Notes: a model not told the origin generated them from the sequence alone. DNA of 64,000 nucleotides from Allacma fusca (GCA_947179485.1 OX359250.1:44303450-44367449); one strand, 5' to 3'. Positions 37,701-51,310 are shown, counted from the first letter of the stretch. Program-made: numbers and translations.

Positions 37701-40700
37701 TCGTTTTTACTATTAACCATCACTTTGGTCGTGGATTCCGTCGATTCCTCCGTTTTGAGAATCTTGGCTAATCTGGTGACCAGCTGATTCTTTTTCAACC
37801 CTTTGGTAGTAGCTCCTCGTAGTTCCATTTCTTCTCGTAATTTTTGGACCTATAATAGAACCCAATGATTTTAGCGTCACTTGACTGCAGAAGAAACAGC
37901 ACAAATGGTGATACTGTTTAAAAACTAATTTCAAACAATTTTTTTTGTTACCGTCATATGCTTCGGATCCAGCAGGCTAAAATGGGTACCTTTCCCTTCC
38001 TCAACAAGGTTGGCACTTATAGCTTCATCAGGAGTGTCTGCTCCACCGACTTGCTCCTCAGCAGCTGTCTCAGGTGGTGCAGAATTTGTACTGCTAGCAC
38101 TCACAGCTCCCGCCTGAATTCTCGTATCTTGTATTGTGGTGTCCGGCGGGGCCTCTTCTTTTTCCATAAGCTTAGACTGTTCCATAGCCAATTCAGTAGA
38201 AGAAATTTCAGTACTGGTCTGCTCTTCTATATCCATTTTAATGCTTAAATCTCCTGGATCAAAATCATCGGTGATTGGAAGCTCTGCCGCTGGAAGTAGA
38301 TCTCCATAAATATCATCTTCTTCCGGTTTTTTCCGTGTTGACTTGAGATCGCTGTCCTCCGAGACGCTCGCTTGTTCCAGTTCAGCCTAGACAACCATTA
38401 GATTGATTAAAAGCAAAATCTCATAAAATTTCTCACTTAACTAAAACAAAGAAAGTGTGTAAAGACTTGCTTAGTTTCCAATAATTATTCACAGGGTAAA
38501 CTGTTTTTCAAAGGGAAACTGGAGATTGTAAGGGTTTGCTAGAATCATTCCAATTCTCCTCACCACTAATATGTAAGTTTTGAACTAATAAATCAAAAAA
38601 TACTGAATTCACTCAACAAAGTTCATACATTCCAGTGATAATTACTCGCAAAATATTTACTATGGCCAATTACAAAGCGAACAACGAGAACAAGAGCTGT
38701 ATCCGAGATACTATGTATAGCCTGCAATATATACAGTACATTAACATGCCCTCACACTCTGGAGGGACCTCGAACAAATAATGAAAGAGCAATTCTGATG
38801 TTAAAAATACTGGCGTACATTTAGAAACATATTTGCAGAGATCCAATTTACGACATGACCAGCATGGGATGTGGGAAATAAACCTGACTAAGTTTTAGGG
38901 TATTTTACAACAAGAACTGGCAACAAACAAAGCTGTTAGTTGTTACGGGGAAGCAAATAATAAGTTACCGTCCGTAAAACATGCACTCAGATATATAGCT
39001 AATAATATTTAACGAGGTTCAGTATAGCTGATATAGTACACCAAGTATGTCACAACCTGCATCGCTCATTCAAATGACACTTTTTTCATTACGAGTGAAG
39101 TGACAATGCAGATACGACGATACACTAATTGTTGTAATTATACTGAAACAGGACTGAACAGACAATTTCGAAGAAGTAATAGCTATTATTAATTAACTGT
39201 CACCGTCACCACTACGTCTTACGAACTAGACAATAATATAAAAACTATATAGAGCTTATGATCGGTTTGTCAAAAGCAAATGAGCCACCTCCGACTTGAA
39301 TGGAACCCTAGGGCCGCCCTCAGATTTACTGTCCCGCTCTCCATGAGACTGATCTGCTCCGGATGAGTTACCATTAACTGAACTGGTCTGATTAGGTCTG
39401 CTATCGTCCTCCGTGGGATTAGTAACCATCGGAAGATCCTTGCTTTGACTGAAGTTTGGAGGTGATGAGTCTGCTGCGTTGTCTCCTTTCCTTTCTTCTG
39501 CAGGACTCTTACTGTCCTTGCTATCGGCCCCAACGAAGACTTGTTTGTACGCCTTCTGGATGTCCTCCCACTCCCTCCGACTAGGCAGGGCTGTCCATAT
39601 ATTGGGCAGGAGAACAATGACTGTTTCCACATTGCCATTTCCTCGTCGGTAGTACAACTCCATAAAGCGATACCTGTGGACATTTCCGTCAGAAAGAACA
39701 GAGAACGAAAAAACACTTGAAAGTTTGTGACATTGCCCGGTGATCACTACTCCCTCCTCGACCTCTTTTCTCTTCTCGTAACTGCCCAGACCCCTCTTTA
39801 CGACTCGTAAATCAATAGTTACACAAAGCTATATGCACGTCATCATAGATCCCGATCCCGGCTGTTCTACTCATCTCGGGGTGATGATCATCGCCCACAG
39901 GAAAATAATAAAATTACTTCTCCAGTACAATTCTTTTAATTACTAACAAGTGCAGTGTAGTATAACGTGTGGAAACACCAAGAGCTTTCGCGCAACAGAA
40001 ATTTTTTTGGCTAAAGAATCTGTGCATACAGATCTCTCATACGTAGAGAACTGACTTCATACTACGACAAAGGATTGAAATAAATTAACTCATAATAATA
40101 TGAGCTCAGTTGTAAGAAATAAGTATATATGCGTTGCATTCACATGAGCTAAGGACAAACAAAAGATCGTACTGAGTATATTTTCTATCATAAGTGTACC
40201 ATTTTGTGCAGCGTCGCAGGTCAATCCCTGTGAGAGCTCTAGTGGTCCGGATGGCTGTTCGAATCAGAACTTGGGGATCAGACTCGGGATTCGGTCCATC
40301 TAAGGAAGGACTCCATGAACCACCGATAATCATGGTTTCATTTTTGGCCATCTACAACAGATTGATATAAATGCATATTAATAAATACACTACTACATAG
40401 ATAAATCCACAATGTATGCAACTGCCATCCGTATCGCTAGTACCTTTGTGCCAACAACAAAGTTAATTAAACGATTAGGATGTTGTAGACTAGAATCAGA
40501 AGGATCTTCAGCCAGACCACAGGCTTTCCGATACAGGGTTGTCTTATTTGGCAAAGATAGCAATACAACCTGTAAAATTGTACCATAATATTTTAGGTTT
40601 TGTAATAAGCCAACTTCCAACCATGTAGGTACAGTACATCAATCAAACAAATTACAATGAAACACAAAAACAATAAGTTACAATACCTTCACTTTTAACG

Positions 40701-43700
40701 ATTCATTTTCATCCGGAGGGTTTAACATAACAGGTGTAGAATCGTATTCCTTAGATTTTAATTTGAAGGAAACCTCTGCAAGCTCAATTTTTTCAGTGTG
40801 TCTTCGAAAAATGTGAATAGGACACGCAGGACTTAATTCCATTGGATGATGCAGAGGAAATGTTTCTTGCCAACAGCACCTGGCTAGGATGAAATCGGAT
40901 GGGATGTACAAATTCCTATACCGACGCTTCAGTTCCATGACACTGACGTCAATTCTATATAAAACCGTTAAAGCATTAGGGCCTGATTATATTGCACCTG
41001 CAGGACTATCGTGTGGATTTGAGCTAGATCAAATGAATTTTCGTTACACGTCAAGTGCAGTCCTGGGTAACTCCCAGCCATATCGAGGGGTGGGCCTGTC
41101 CCGAAGGACAACGGGTAAACGCTTTGGGGACGTAGATCTTGACTTGGACCTGTCGCGAACTTCCTTGTCTTTATCTCGTCCTTTTGAACGACTGCGGCTC
41201 CGTTTCCTACTTTCCCTTATTAATTGTATTGGACTACGATTTCTAATACTTCTTGCAGGGGAGTCACGCTTATCCCTGTCCCGATCCTTATCCCTGGAAC
41301 AAAAACTTATTAGACTATATTGCTAATTGCAATACTTTACATGACTTACATGACATTAATAATGTCAAATGTACTTAAACAAACCTGTCGCGTTTAACTT
41401 CGTCTTTTAATCGCTTCTGCTTTTCACGCTCCCTCTCACGCTCTCTTTCTCGCTTCCTCTCATAGTCGCGCTCGCGCTCTTTCTCCCGTTCCTTCTCCCT
41501 TTCCAGACTTCGTTCTCTTTCGCGTTCTCTCTCTCTTCGATCATGCTCCTTTTCTCGTTCCAATCTTTCACGGTCCCGGTCTCTGTCTCGTTCCCTGTCC
41601 CGAATATCTCGTTCGCGATCAAGCTTGTCAACATCCCTATCTAATTGCAGAAGAGATGGTAATTGCAATGGGACAGACAATGGTAACTGCAGAGGCAACG
41701 GAAGTTGGATATGTGGGACACTGTGCGGATCCATAGAGGCCAAGGATACCATAGGTGGAGGAGGTGCACTGACCGGGGGAGGAGGAGGTCTTGCCCGTTG
41801 CGGTCTGGCTCCAGGATGTGCTCGGGAGTTATCTTCAGGGCGAGAATTGTTGCGCACTCCGTAAGCAGAGTGTGGATTCGAAACTATAGATACAGGATTT
41901 GAGCCTGACTGATAACGAGGATTGCCCGCCTGTGACTGCTGAGGTCCTTGAGAGTGACCCGACGAGCTTAGGCCAGACTGGGAATTTTGTGCTGACTGCG
42001 AGTTCTTCTGATTACCACTGTGATTCTGGTTGAAATTCATATTGAGCATATTGGCTGCAGATGATGCACTGGAATGCTGAGAAAGCATTGATGCTGACTG
42101 CGATCCATGCGACATTGGTTGCGGTGACTGAGGTTTCCCTCCAGGGTTGAGGTTCATATTAGGAAGGCTGCTGTTTAAACCTCCAATATTCACTATTTGT
42201 ACTCGTGTCGCATTCCATTTAAAAGGCATTGCAGGGTTAAAATCCGCTGAAATAACAGGCATAAAATGAAATTATAACATCAATAAGGATGGAAGCATCG
42301 AAATTGACTAAAATGGCAAAATTGAAATTAGATATTTCAAATTCTCACTTCTCCTAGCTTAGAGTTTACATTCTTACATTCGTTTTGAGTTTATACTCAT
42401 TTTCTCACTGACCACTTTCCTGATTATAAAACTAAAACTATCGCTTCTTTTTGCTCAAAACAATGGAGTAACAATAAATTATTCATTTTAGGACAATAGT
42501 ACTTATGCGTAAGAAATGTCAAACACTAAAGCATCAAACTAATGCCAAAATCATTTATGTTTTTAAAGCCTGTTTGTAATACTCATTGAAATAAAATGCA
42601 ATATTGTATCAAATCCAATACTTCCCTACGTTTCCAACTTTCTGAACGCCAACAACTACTTACGTTCAAAAATGAACCCCTCAGTAGTCTAATAAATTTG
42701 GTGATATTGTATAAATTGTACGGTGTTATACAAAAAACACAATTCAAGAAAGAAAAGGGCCTCTGAGGGGTCCATGGCCTTGTCAAAGTTTGCTGTCAAG
42801 TTTAGTAAACGTGGCCCAGCAATCGACTGGGCATTGCTGTGTTCCAGATTATTCCTTAATTACTTGTGACATACCATGTGATGTATCACTTACAAATAAT
42901 ACTCGAAAATAAAAAAAATTATTATAACCGGGCTACATAAGAGTGGCGTTGAACAGCTGTTCAGTTACAAAGAAATAAGGACACCGCCTGCAAATTATTT
43001 TTCCAGCTCTGCGGCACATTCCAAAAAATGAAATTAATCCATAATAGGCAAAATAAAGTACACAGACCTTCAACTAACACTCGGTCTCCAGGCTTGGGAA
43101 GGACGACACCTTTCACAACACTGAAAGTATAAAATGCATCTTAAATTTTCAACTTGCTCAATTTCATACAAGACTGTTCATAAACTACGTCACTTTTGAT
43201 GACTTCACTGTCGCTGTTACGCTAGTTACCTCATTTGAAAAAAGACTTCCTCATCAATAAATCCAAAGTTATCATGAGTTTTGGTAACAGTTCCAGTAAA
43301 AACACGTTGTTTAGCTTGCTGCGATGCTTGTGATGTTGCAGACTGAGCTTGTATATTTGCCGACTGAGCAAAATTGACACCACCACCCAAGGCCACTGAC
43401 ATCGGGGTGATCAAATTTTGCATAGACATTGATTGAGCTTGATTTCCACTGGGAGGCTGCAAAATCTGTCCCACTCCCATCTGCTCCGTCAGGAAGTTCA
43501 CATTCAAGTTAGGGAAATTCTGCTGCTGCTGCTGTAACAGTAGCTGTGGAGCCCCACCAGCCAACTGAATATTCTGCATTTGCATGGAAGGATTATTAGG
43601 ATCCGAAAATGACAAATTGTGACCACCAGGCTGGAACTGAAGTTGACTCTGTGTGAAATTAAAAAGTTGGGAAGGAAGAACATCAACGCCGGCAGACTGA

Positions 43701-43994
43701 TTCTGTTGTATATTATGAGTTTGAACTGATGTTCTCTGACCAGGTGCTGGAGGTCCATTCCCTTGACTGTTCGACCCTAAAATAACAAACAAGAGTTCAT
43801 CGTCATTAGCTCCAAAACCTCCCACAACACATCCCGATCCCGCAACCCAACCACATCCACACATTCCTTCAAGACCCCCAGGTTACACACATACATACAT
43901 ATCCAATATAGCTCCAGTCCTAGTCCACTTCCAATCATCCCACAATTAAAAACAAACAAGCACATGAAATATGACACTCACCATAAAATGACAT
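34713..43994 (-). CDS. CCAR1: Cell division cycle and apoptosis regulator 1 (CCAR1) orthologue
   Basis: Seventeen exons on the minus strand, all phase-consistent: 43994-43982, 43776-43230, 43120-43068, 42246-41385, 41293-41048, 40954-40687, 40569-40444, 40351-40200, 39673-39289, 38386-37952, 37849-37161, 37070-36941, 36828-36583, 36388-36247, 36162-35926, 35074-34959, 34880-34713. They encode 1,604 aa; human CCAR1 is about 1,150. CCAR1 is a nuclear coactivator and splicing/apoptosis regulator. Order of domains: Gln/Asn/Ser-rich N-terminus; S1-like domain about 160-215 (QRVFTGTVTKTHDNFGFIDE, PFKWNATRVQ); a long Arg/Glu/Asp repeat region about 400-560; DBC1 (inactive hydrolase-like) domain about 574-780 (YRNLYIPSDF, IIGGSWSPSLDGPNPE, LPSRREWEDI); an acidic region; SAP motif about 1030-1065 (LREEMELRGATTKGLKKNQL); an EF-hand-like segment about 1340-1384 (FIFFDHTRCGYITDSDLEDL); and a C-terminal coiled coil about 1450-1570. 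The donor of the 39289 exon (GAG|GTGGCT) is weak, so that boundary is less certain. Confidence 0.93.
35491..35760. repeat. Diverged 26-bp minisatellite with a TGTTTACAA core, in a CCAR1 intron
   Basis: Exact TGTTTAC copies start at 35520, 35544, 35591, 35617, 35643, 35667, 35693 and 35745, with variants TGCTTAC at 35491 and TGTTCAC at 35719. Spacing is 24-26 bp through most of the array, so it is a tandem repeat. The core is conserved while the sequence between cores has diverged almost completely. TGTTTAC is the reverse complement of GTAAACA, the forkhead/FOXO consensus. It lies in the intron between exons 35926-36162 and 34959-35074. Confidence 0.8.
38387..39288 (-). other. CCAR1 intron (902 bp)
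   Basis: This lies between exon 39289-39673 and exon 37952-38386, with acceptor TGGTTGTCTAG|GCTGAA. Nothing coding or structured was recognised within it. Confidence 0.65.
42247..43067 (-). other. CCAR1 intron (821 bp) in the S1-like region
   Basis: Donor GTTGAAG|GTCTGTG and acceptor GTTATTTCAG|CGGATT in phase 1. Nothing was recognised inside. Confidence 0.7.
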
Positions 43995-46138
43995 GATGAT
44001 AATATGAATGATAAAAACTGTAAACAAAATCCCTTGAAAAGGTTCAACTCTCTCCCTCTTAACCCCTTGATTTAATTTCCATTCAAAACACTAGTCTTTA
44101 GTTTTCGAAATCCCGACACAATGGAGAGTAAACAAGGAACAGGTTTCCAAATGAAATGATCTCTCACAAGTCTTTTTTCTTTCCAACCCTACAAAATTTA
44201 CTCCGACGGGTACACTCGGGGTAGAACTTTAACTGGAACAGTAACAAGAAGAACACTTTGATTATTATTGGATTGGATTGGGGAAAGACTTTGAAACTCC
44301 ATTGCTGGATTGTTGGATTGGAGCACCACCGGATAAGCAAGTGAGGTCACGGAAATAGTAACCAAATAATGACGAAGATGAAGCGAAGGGTGTTCACATG
44401 GGCAGATGGCTCCGCCAAATGTGAATCAGTGTCACATTAAATTAAACAAGGATTCGAAAAAATAAATGAATCTACATTAACCACGAGAAGACTCCGTCGT
44501 ACAGAGAAGTACAGTCCACACTGGATGGTTATTGAGGGCTGAGGCGTGAGAACGCTTTTTCACGGAGTAACTATTCAACAAACATGCGTAACACATATGC
44601 TACGTTCATGCAGAAAACGCAGGAGTCAATTTTAACGTTGCTCTTTGGTACTATAGGCTCATTTAATAAGTGTTCTGTCCCCGTACGTTAAAGGAACTAC
44701 TACTACTACTACACACACACACACTCAACACAGTACGACAGTACACTACAAAACTACAGCACCACATACAGTCACACTACTGCAGCAGAAAAACAATACC
44801 GCAAAACTTAAAAGCTCTGCCGTACTGCTTCACTTTTGCCAGCTTCCCCGTCCCCTCAAAGCTGGGCACGTCCACATTTGGAGCATATGCCTTACATAAA
44901 GCCCTAATTTTTGTAACAAGTGTCCGTTACTTATGTTTATTTTAATTTTTTATTGTTGTTATTATTCTTTATTTATTAATTAACTTTTATTTTTATTTCG
45001 TAACTGTAATGCTCTATTGAACTCTAACTCTGTAATTATTCTGGTGATTGAGCAATCATTCGTTGAAACCATTATTATATTTTAATGTGTTTGATTAATT
45101 AAAGTATTTAAAAGTTTCTAAAAGTTTGGAGTATATGAACTTGATAGACTTGGTTCTTGAAGAACTCTAGTGTGAATTTTTTTTTTGCTTATAAATATCA
45201 TACCGGTTTGGCCACATGCGCATAAGTATTTATTTCAAATGGTGGTCTTAAGAAAGTGGGAAATAATTATAGGAACATCTGGAGGGGTTTCTAGGCTTTT
45301 TCGGATTTTGGCCAAATTATGGGAAATACAGAGCGGCTCAAGTCTAAGAAGCCATTCCTTTTGCATTAGATTTGGTGCCGAGATGTCAGGGATTCTGTAA
45401 TTGGTTGGTAATGGTTATGAACCTGGCCAATAGGATCTTGGACTACCTCAGTCCACCAGGGTGACCGGGTTGAAGTAAGTTTGACCCGGAAACTTTTAGT
45501 CTTGGAGATATGGGATGTTACAGGTTATTGCTTAATGTATTCTTGGAATGCATAGAGCACAATTGTGTCAGACAGAGTTTACATTAACTTTTATGATTTA
45601 AAAATATGAAGGAATTACATTAAGGATGCTTGATAGTATTTGAGAACTCAGGATTAGTGAGGAGGTAATACTGTATTTTCCTGGAAATTCCTTTCTACAG
45701 AGAGTGTAGTTAAGAAAAGTTAAATGTCTTTTGGAATAGTTTGATTTATCTTAAAGCGGGATTTTCATTGGGAGGGATCTTAGTCATTGGGATGTTGAGA
45801 ATCGGAATATGACGTTACTGGAAAATAAAAGTGAGGGCCAAAATTCTAATAGTTGGAATGAAGAAGAATCACCTTTGGCTAAACCACTGGCTCGTTAGTT
45901 TTTGATGTTTGTTGACGCTTCCTTAACGCCCATCTTTGCTCCCAATGACCATAGGGTATGCCACAGCTTACAGTAATATTACGTACATATGTGGAGGAGC
46001 AAAAGTTCTGGGAATTCAGGCCGCACCAGTGACCGAACTGATTTAACTTACGTTACAATCACATCACATTACTGTCCTGTAGGAGTGACCTGTAGCTGTA
46101 GCTCCATGCTGAATGTTCGGAAATGGTAGTGTGGGCAT

Positions 46139-46193
<55 letters not shown>

Positions 46194-48210
46194 GACATTA
46201 AAAATATTCTAGTACTGCTCATGTAACGAACATATTTTTCATTGAATGTGGAACACTCGCGGCCCCAAAATTTCCCGCAGTATCGTATATTTATAGATAA
46301 AATCCTTTCAAATTTCAGTCAGATTGGTTGTCAATTTTAAAAAATTGAGGATATCGCCCACCCTGACCTGACAGCATCGGATATTTGGTAGTCACCTCAA
46401 AACTCAGAATGTGTTTCTACAACTGCCTCATGCCATCGTATTTGGGGCAACGTCGAACATATACGTACATGCACCAGGGCAAATAAATATAAATCCCTCC
46501 TTGATCTATTTAAAAACGATCTAATAAGCAAAGCTTTTGTCTTTACTCATTCTCTTCATGAATGAGGCTGCCCAGGCTCCACCTTCGTTCATGTAAAATA
46601 TATCAAAATATACTCTGTAATCAGGTCCAATGGAAGTGCAATAGGAATTGGAACACGTACATTTTTTTACCAGCTCTAAAAATGTATCCTAAGAATTATT
46701 AAAATCTCATAATTTTTACAAGTACAATAAAACTTTGAAATGAAAAGTAGACAAAACGTGTATTGCCTTATTTAATGGGGTTGGGGCCCAAACTCAGGAC
46801 AGTGATATTTTATTTTTACGAAAAAAAAGTCTAGCCACCCTTAAATATATGAATCTGCAATCACATTTAATGCAGTGGTTGAAGGAAGGTAAATATCCCT
46901 AATGTTTCCATACAAAAGCTCCTACAAAAATCTACCTACATCAATGCTAACTTCCTACAATCAACTGGATTAGCATAAGTATCACCTATGTAAGTACAAC
47001 AGCAAAGCTCGGGCAACCTAAAACAGGAAATGATTTATGAGCCCAATAGTGGTCACCCAGGTTCTAATAAAACTTCCTATGCATCAATAAAACTGTTTCA
47101 TGCACAACTCTCGGGATTGAGGAGACCAGCATTTGTAGAGGGGGATAAAAATAATAGAGTATATGGGTAGTAACTAAACCATAACTACACCATAGAGCGA
47201 TTATAAATTTCCGAACATAATAGGATTTTAACTTTAGGCCTGAGGCTGAGATCTGCAATCAAAAGGAATAACGGTACTCCTTTCCGGACTATTTATTATT
47301 AATTCAACATTTAGCCTCATATGTGAATTTTTGTTCAATATTCCACCTTGCTCAGATATGAGTCCCCTTTTCATTTTTTTCATGGAAATCATTTGCGAAA
47401 AATATAAAATATTGTTCTGTAGATGTGCAGTATCCAGGGACTGATTGCATCTCAGGTAATCTAAAAATTTTACTCATTTGGAAAAACGAGATGTTCACAA
47501 AAATATATAATCTGGCTTACTCCTGTGGAATGACATCGTACCCCATCTGACTATTGCAGGCAATATATATTATGTACCCAGCCTGACACATGTACAAGGA
47601 AACATACATAGTTTGCGTTTAAACAATAAAGAGTTCGTTCAGTTGCTAAGAATTTTCCCCGTTAGAGTGCCCTCGAATCAAAGATACATTTTTGAGGTAC
47701 TTTCCCGTTTTTCTTCCAAATGATTTGTACACTGGTAACGTTCTATCTGCCCATAATGACAAATTGTGAGGAAGATATTTGTTCAATATATACACTGGCA
47801 CTGGCGAAGTACTTTTAAAAATACCTATTGTAACATTTCCTAACGTCATTATAAGGGGGAATTATGATAACCCTAGTGTAAAAGTTATTCATAAAAAGTG
47901 TTCCCTATAAGCATGTTCACAAATGATTCCAATTTAATAATTTGCTAAAACATGTTGTGTTACATATTGGAGCCGGATCAGGTCAACTAATTATGTTTTT
48001 GCGTTTGAGAGGGAGCCGTGAGTTGATTGGTTACGGAAGTTAATTATTGGGAACGAATAGTACGATTTAGGATTTGATCTGGAGATACGTCTGTATATAA
48101 TTGGACAAGACGGTGAATTTGTTTAGATTCAACTAAAGTAGTAGACGAGATCAAGGGCCCCGCTTCTTTGATTACAGTACACATTTGTCCAAAGTACCCT
48201 AAAGTCTTAC
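43995..48210. other. 5' flank of CCAR1 and intergenic DNA
   Basis: The left end should contain the CCAR1 5' UTR and promoter; the annotated first coding exon holds only 13 coding bases, so more 5' exons are possible. The 91-codon frame at 44670-44945 is ACT/ACAC-rich and judged fortuitous. A 48-bp AT microsatellite lies at 46143-46190. No other gene was recognised. Confidence 0.55.
46143..46190. repeat. (AT)24 microsatellite
   Basis: Uninterrupted AT dinucleotides over 48 bp. It is intergenic. Confidence 0.95.
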
Positions 48211-48732
48211 AGAAAGAGCACACCAATTCTGGACTGAAGTAATAATTAAATTAGAAATGAATTACAACAATAAAGTATACGATTTATTCGCCTTAAGTGC
48301 GTATGAAATAATGTATGTACTGGCAATTTGAAAATACCGTGATCAAAATGTCTGTCGGACCAAAACTGAGCTGAAATTGAGGGTAAGTGAAAAAATGGGG
48401 GTATTTTCAAATTGCCAGTACTAATAATTGCATTATAATAATTTCCTTCATCACCATTCATAATTCGAAAAATTGTTATAAAACTACTATGCTAAATGTG
48501 CACTTAAAATTACAGTATGGAGTCGACACGAATAATTTCTCAGTTCTTGTAATGTCGTAACATTCATTACCCATAGTGTTCACTACTTTGATGTGCTATT
48601 TAAAAAGCTAAAAAGCACTTTACGAATACATACATTATGTCATACGCACTTCATGGGAATAAATCGTATACTTTATTATTGTAGTTCATTTCTAATTTAA
48701 TTACTTCAGTCCAGAATTGGTGTGCTCTTTCT
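48211..48732. mobile_element. Fold-back element with about 105-bp inverted termini
   Basis: The sequence starting AGAAAGAGCACACCAATTCT at 48211 is repeated in reverse complement at the right end (AGAATTGGTGTGCTCTTTCT ending at 48732). Pairing runs inward about 105 bp on each side. A second, inner inverted pair (about 48317-48338 against 48398-48420, GTACTGGCAATTTGAAAAT) is nested near the left end. There is no coding capacity and no clear target duplication. A partial inverted copy lies at 51590-52014, and similarity continues about 50 bp past the right terminus (GAGGAGAAATTACGAAGTTG), so the true repeat may be larger than the hairpin. Confidence 0.75.
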
Positions 48733-48864
48733 CTAAAATTTTGTTCATAGTTCTTGTAGAGGAGAAATTACGAAGTTGCCTCTGTCCAGGCATTGTCCCT
48801 CTGTTTCCATGATATTATTTATACGATCTGCATAATTAGTATGCGCGCGCTCGGTGGATGAAAT

Positions 48865-50018
48865 CAGAACTGCGTTCAAGTCAAGTTATTTTAGATAACT
48901 TGACTTGAACTTGAAAAATTGACTAAACGAGGTATCCGTACTTGTACTTAATGAATCAAGTTTCTCAAGCAACTTGAGCATTCAAGTACGCGATTTTCAA
49001 GGTCATTTTGTAGAACTTGAACTTGATTAGAACTTGACGTTCAAGTTGGACACATAACTTGACTTGAACGTGAACTTGTACCTGAACTCAATTATTCAAG
49101 TATTTTTTTCGTAAATGAATAAACCATACTAGAAATTTCGTCCACAATTATTATAGTTGATAATGGTTAGACCGTAATTAGGATAAACTAAACGGCATGC
49201 GGACGATATTCTTTACTTTAAAATTGCTAAAACGTTTAAAATACACGGTCAAATAAATGTAAGCATTGTAGTCTAATTTCTATATAGTTAACAGGTTAGC
49301 AATCATATTATTGGCCTGTTCACATTTATTATCTTGCAATCGTTTGGTGAGTTTAACCAGCAGTTATAATCATGAATATTTGTGGTCGTTAATTTTGATT
49401 AACCAATATTTATTTATACGATTTTTTGTTGTTCATCTGTGCCATCATGTTTAATATCAGCAGAAATCATTCTTACAGGGAATAATAAACTCATAATCAC
49501 TTCTTTTTTATAATGGAACAAGAACCCCGAGTATCAAGAACATCCTTATAAAACAATACGTCAGGACTTTGTATGGAAGTATGGAAACAGGACACAAGAA
49601 TTATTCTCGATCTCGACCACTGGGCTTCGTGGAGGCGACTTTAATGACGATGGAATAAAAACAAATTCAAAGATGTTATTATTATAATGATTCGCATTCA
49701 GTATTTATTTTAGTGGGATGCAAAAATGCCTTTAATTCCACAATGCTTACATTGCTCTTCAGTGACAAAAATCCAAGTTACATTCAAGTTTTATTCAAGT
49801 ACTTCCATTCAGTGTACTTGAACTTGACTTGATTTTGCTTTCAAGTAATAAATTATCAACTTGAACTTGATCGAACTTGAACTTGAAAATTCAAGTTAAA
49901 ATTATAATTTCACTTGAACTTGATGTTCAAGTTTCAAGTTACAAAATTGTCTGCACTTGACTTGACTTGAACTTGATACGCACTTGAACTTTTCAAGTTA
50001 TACTTGAACGCAGCTCTG
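48865..50018. mobile_element. hAT-like non-autonomous transposon with 8-bp target duplication
   Basis: The left terminus CAGAACTGCGTTCAAGT at 48865 and the right terminus ACTTGAACGCAGCTCTG ending at 50018 are inverted repeats with one or two mismatches. The element is flanked by perfect 8-bp direct repeats GATGAAAT (48857-48864 and 50019-50026). About 240 bp at each end consists of ACTTGAACTTGA/TCAAGTTCAAGT units in both orientations, as in the element at 21564-22836, but the central 600 bp does not obviously match that element. No transposase frame is present. CAG termini and 8-bp duplications place it with hAT elements. Confidence 0.85.
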
Positions 50019-50688
50019 GATGAAATTACCATTCACCAATTCTACCAAGAAGCGTCGAGTTTAAGGTAGACGAGCACTGCACATCCAGCAAATGCTGGCT
50101 CAGCAAGGCAAATGTAATTTGGGATGACAGTAAATAGTTACATGCAATAGCTAGCTGCGCAGTGCTATGGTCTTCGATGCGTCTAGAGCGCACGAATATT
50201 TGTTTCTTACCATCACTTTAACTATCACTATCACTATCCACTCGCTCAAATTAGAAGAGAGGATTGCTTCGGATGTGCAAGTGGTTTTATTTTGGGAGTA
50301 AAAAGGAAACACATGTACATTTGAAGCAAGCACATATGTAATAAAGATACTAGTAAAATAATCCCCTTTATATATTTTTAACCTGGCTTATGAAGTCTTC
50401 CAACACCTATTATTGATGAAACATGCCAAAATCTATCTTGATTGAGCACACTAGGGACTTGCTACCAACGGAAGGTCATGCCCGATGTTTGATGCCCATT
50501 GTCATAGCCTAAGTTCTAATTTACTTCCAAAATCTCGTCTCTTGTCCAAGGAGAGGAAAAAATTGGACTAGCTACATCAACAACTTTTATCTCACCATTG
50601 GGGATTATGGCATCTATAAACCCTTACTGACCTAAGTAACTACTTACTGCAGGCACCCCAGAAGTCCTGCAAAAGCAAATAATTATGA

Positions 50689-51310
50689 GTGTTGAGCGAA
50701 TTCTTCAGTAGACACAATCTCATCATAAACCTGGACTACACCAAAATAATACCCATGGAATTCTTCCACAATGTGATCAAAATAGACAAAAAATACTTAG
50801 GTGGAGTTTGGAACCAAAATGAGAGGTTCACCCTCATGTGCGACAAACTCTGTACAAAAACGACATTACAACCAAACTACTTCTAAGCACCAATATATCA
50901 AACAGACTCCATGATATTGACACCACCATACGACTGTAGAATACTCTTGTAACATGAATCCTCTCTATGGATTTCCACAACGAGGAATGGAATTTGTAGA
51001 AGAAATAACAAATGTCTTCAACCGACGCATGTGGTAACACGAGAGCAATAATAGCTAAAGGCATAATCACAACTATACACAAAACTCTTCTATGTGACAA
51101 TGTCAAGGCAATGGCAAAGGAATATCACAAACTTTGGAAGGAATTCGAAGAAGGGATCATTTGATCACAGTAGAGTGAACTATTCAAATCCGTACAGCGT
51201 GAGGACGAATTCTATAAAAATCACTAAAGAATACATCCAGACAAGTTCAGCCTGTGAAAGAGACCTCCAGACCACATACATACACAGACGTGGAAGACAT
51301 GCTATATAAC
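50689..51310 (+). pseudogene. Decayed reverse-transcriptase-like fragment
   Basis: The frame 50689-50886 has FFSRHNLIINLDYTKIIPM followed by IDKKYLGGVWNQNERF. This resembles the C-terminal part of retroelement reverse transcriptases, where a LxINxxKTK motif precedes a YLG motif by about 20-30 residues. Beyond the stop, short matching-style pieces such as AKEYHKLWKEF appear in shifted frames, so the fragment is broken. The assignment rests on two short motifs and is tentative. It sits between two inverted copies of the fold-back element. Confidence 0.35.

Noticed and set aside
37491-37787. 98-codon plus-strand frame inside CCAR1
   Set aside because: It is antisense to the large SAP-containing exon of CCAR1 and is a shadow of that coding sequence.
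41625-41902. Gly-rich plus-strand frames
   Set aside because: These are antisense to the Pro/Arg-rich exon 4 of CCAR1; their composition is a by-product of that exon.
44670-44945. 91-codon frame upstream of CCAR1
   Set aside because: It begins in an ACT/ACAC simple repeat and shows no domain. Probably random, possibly within the CCAR1 promoter region.
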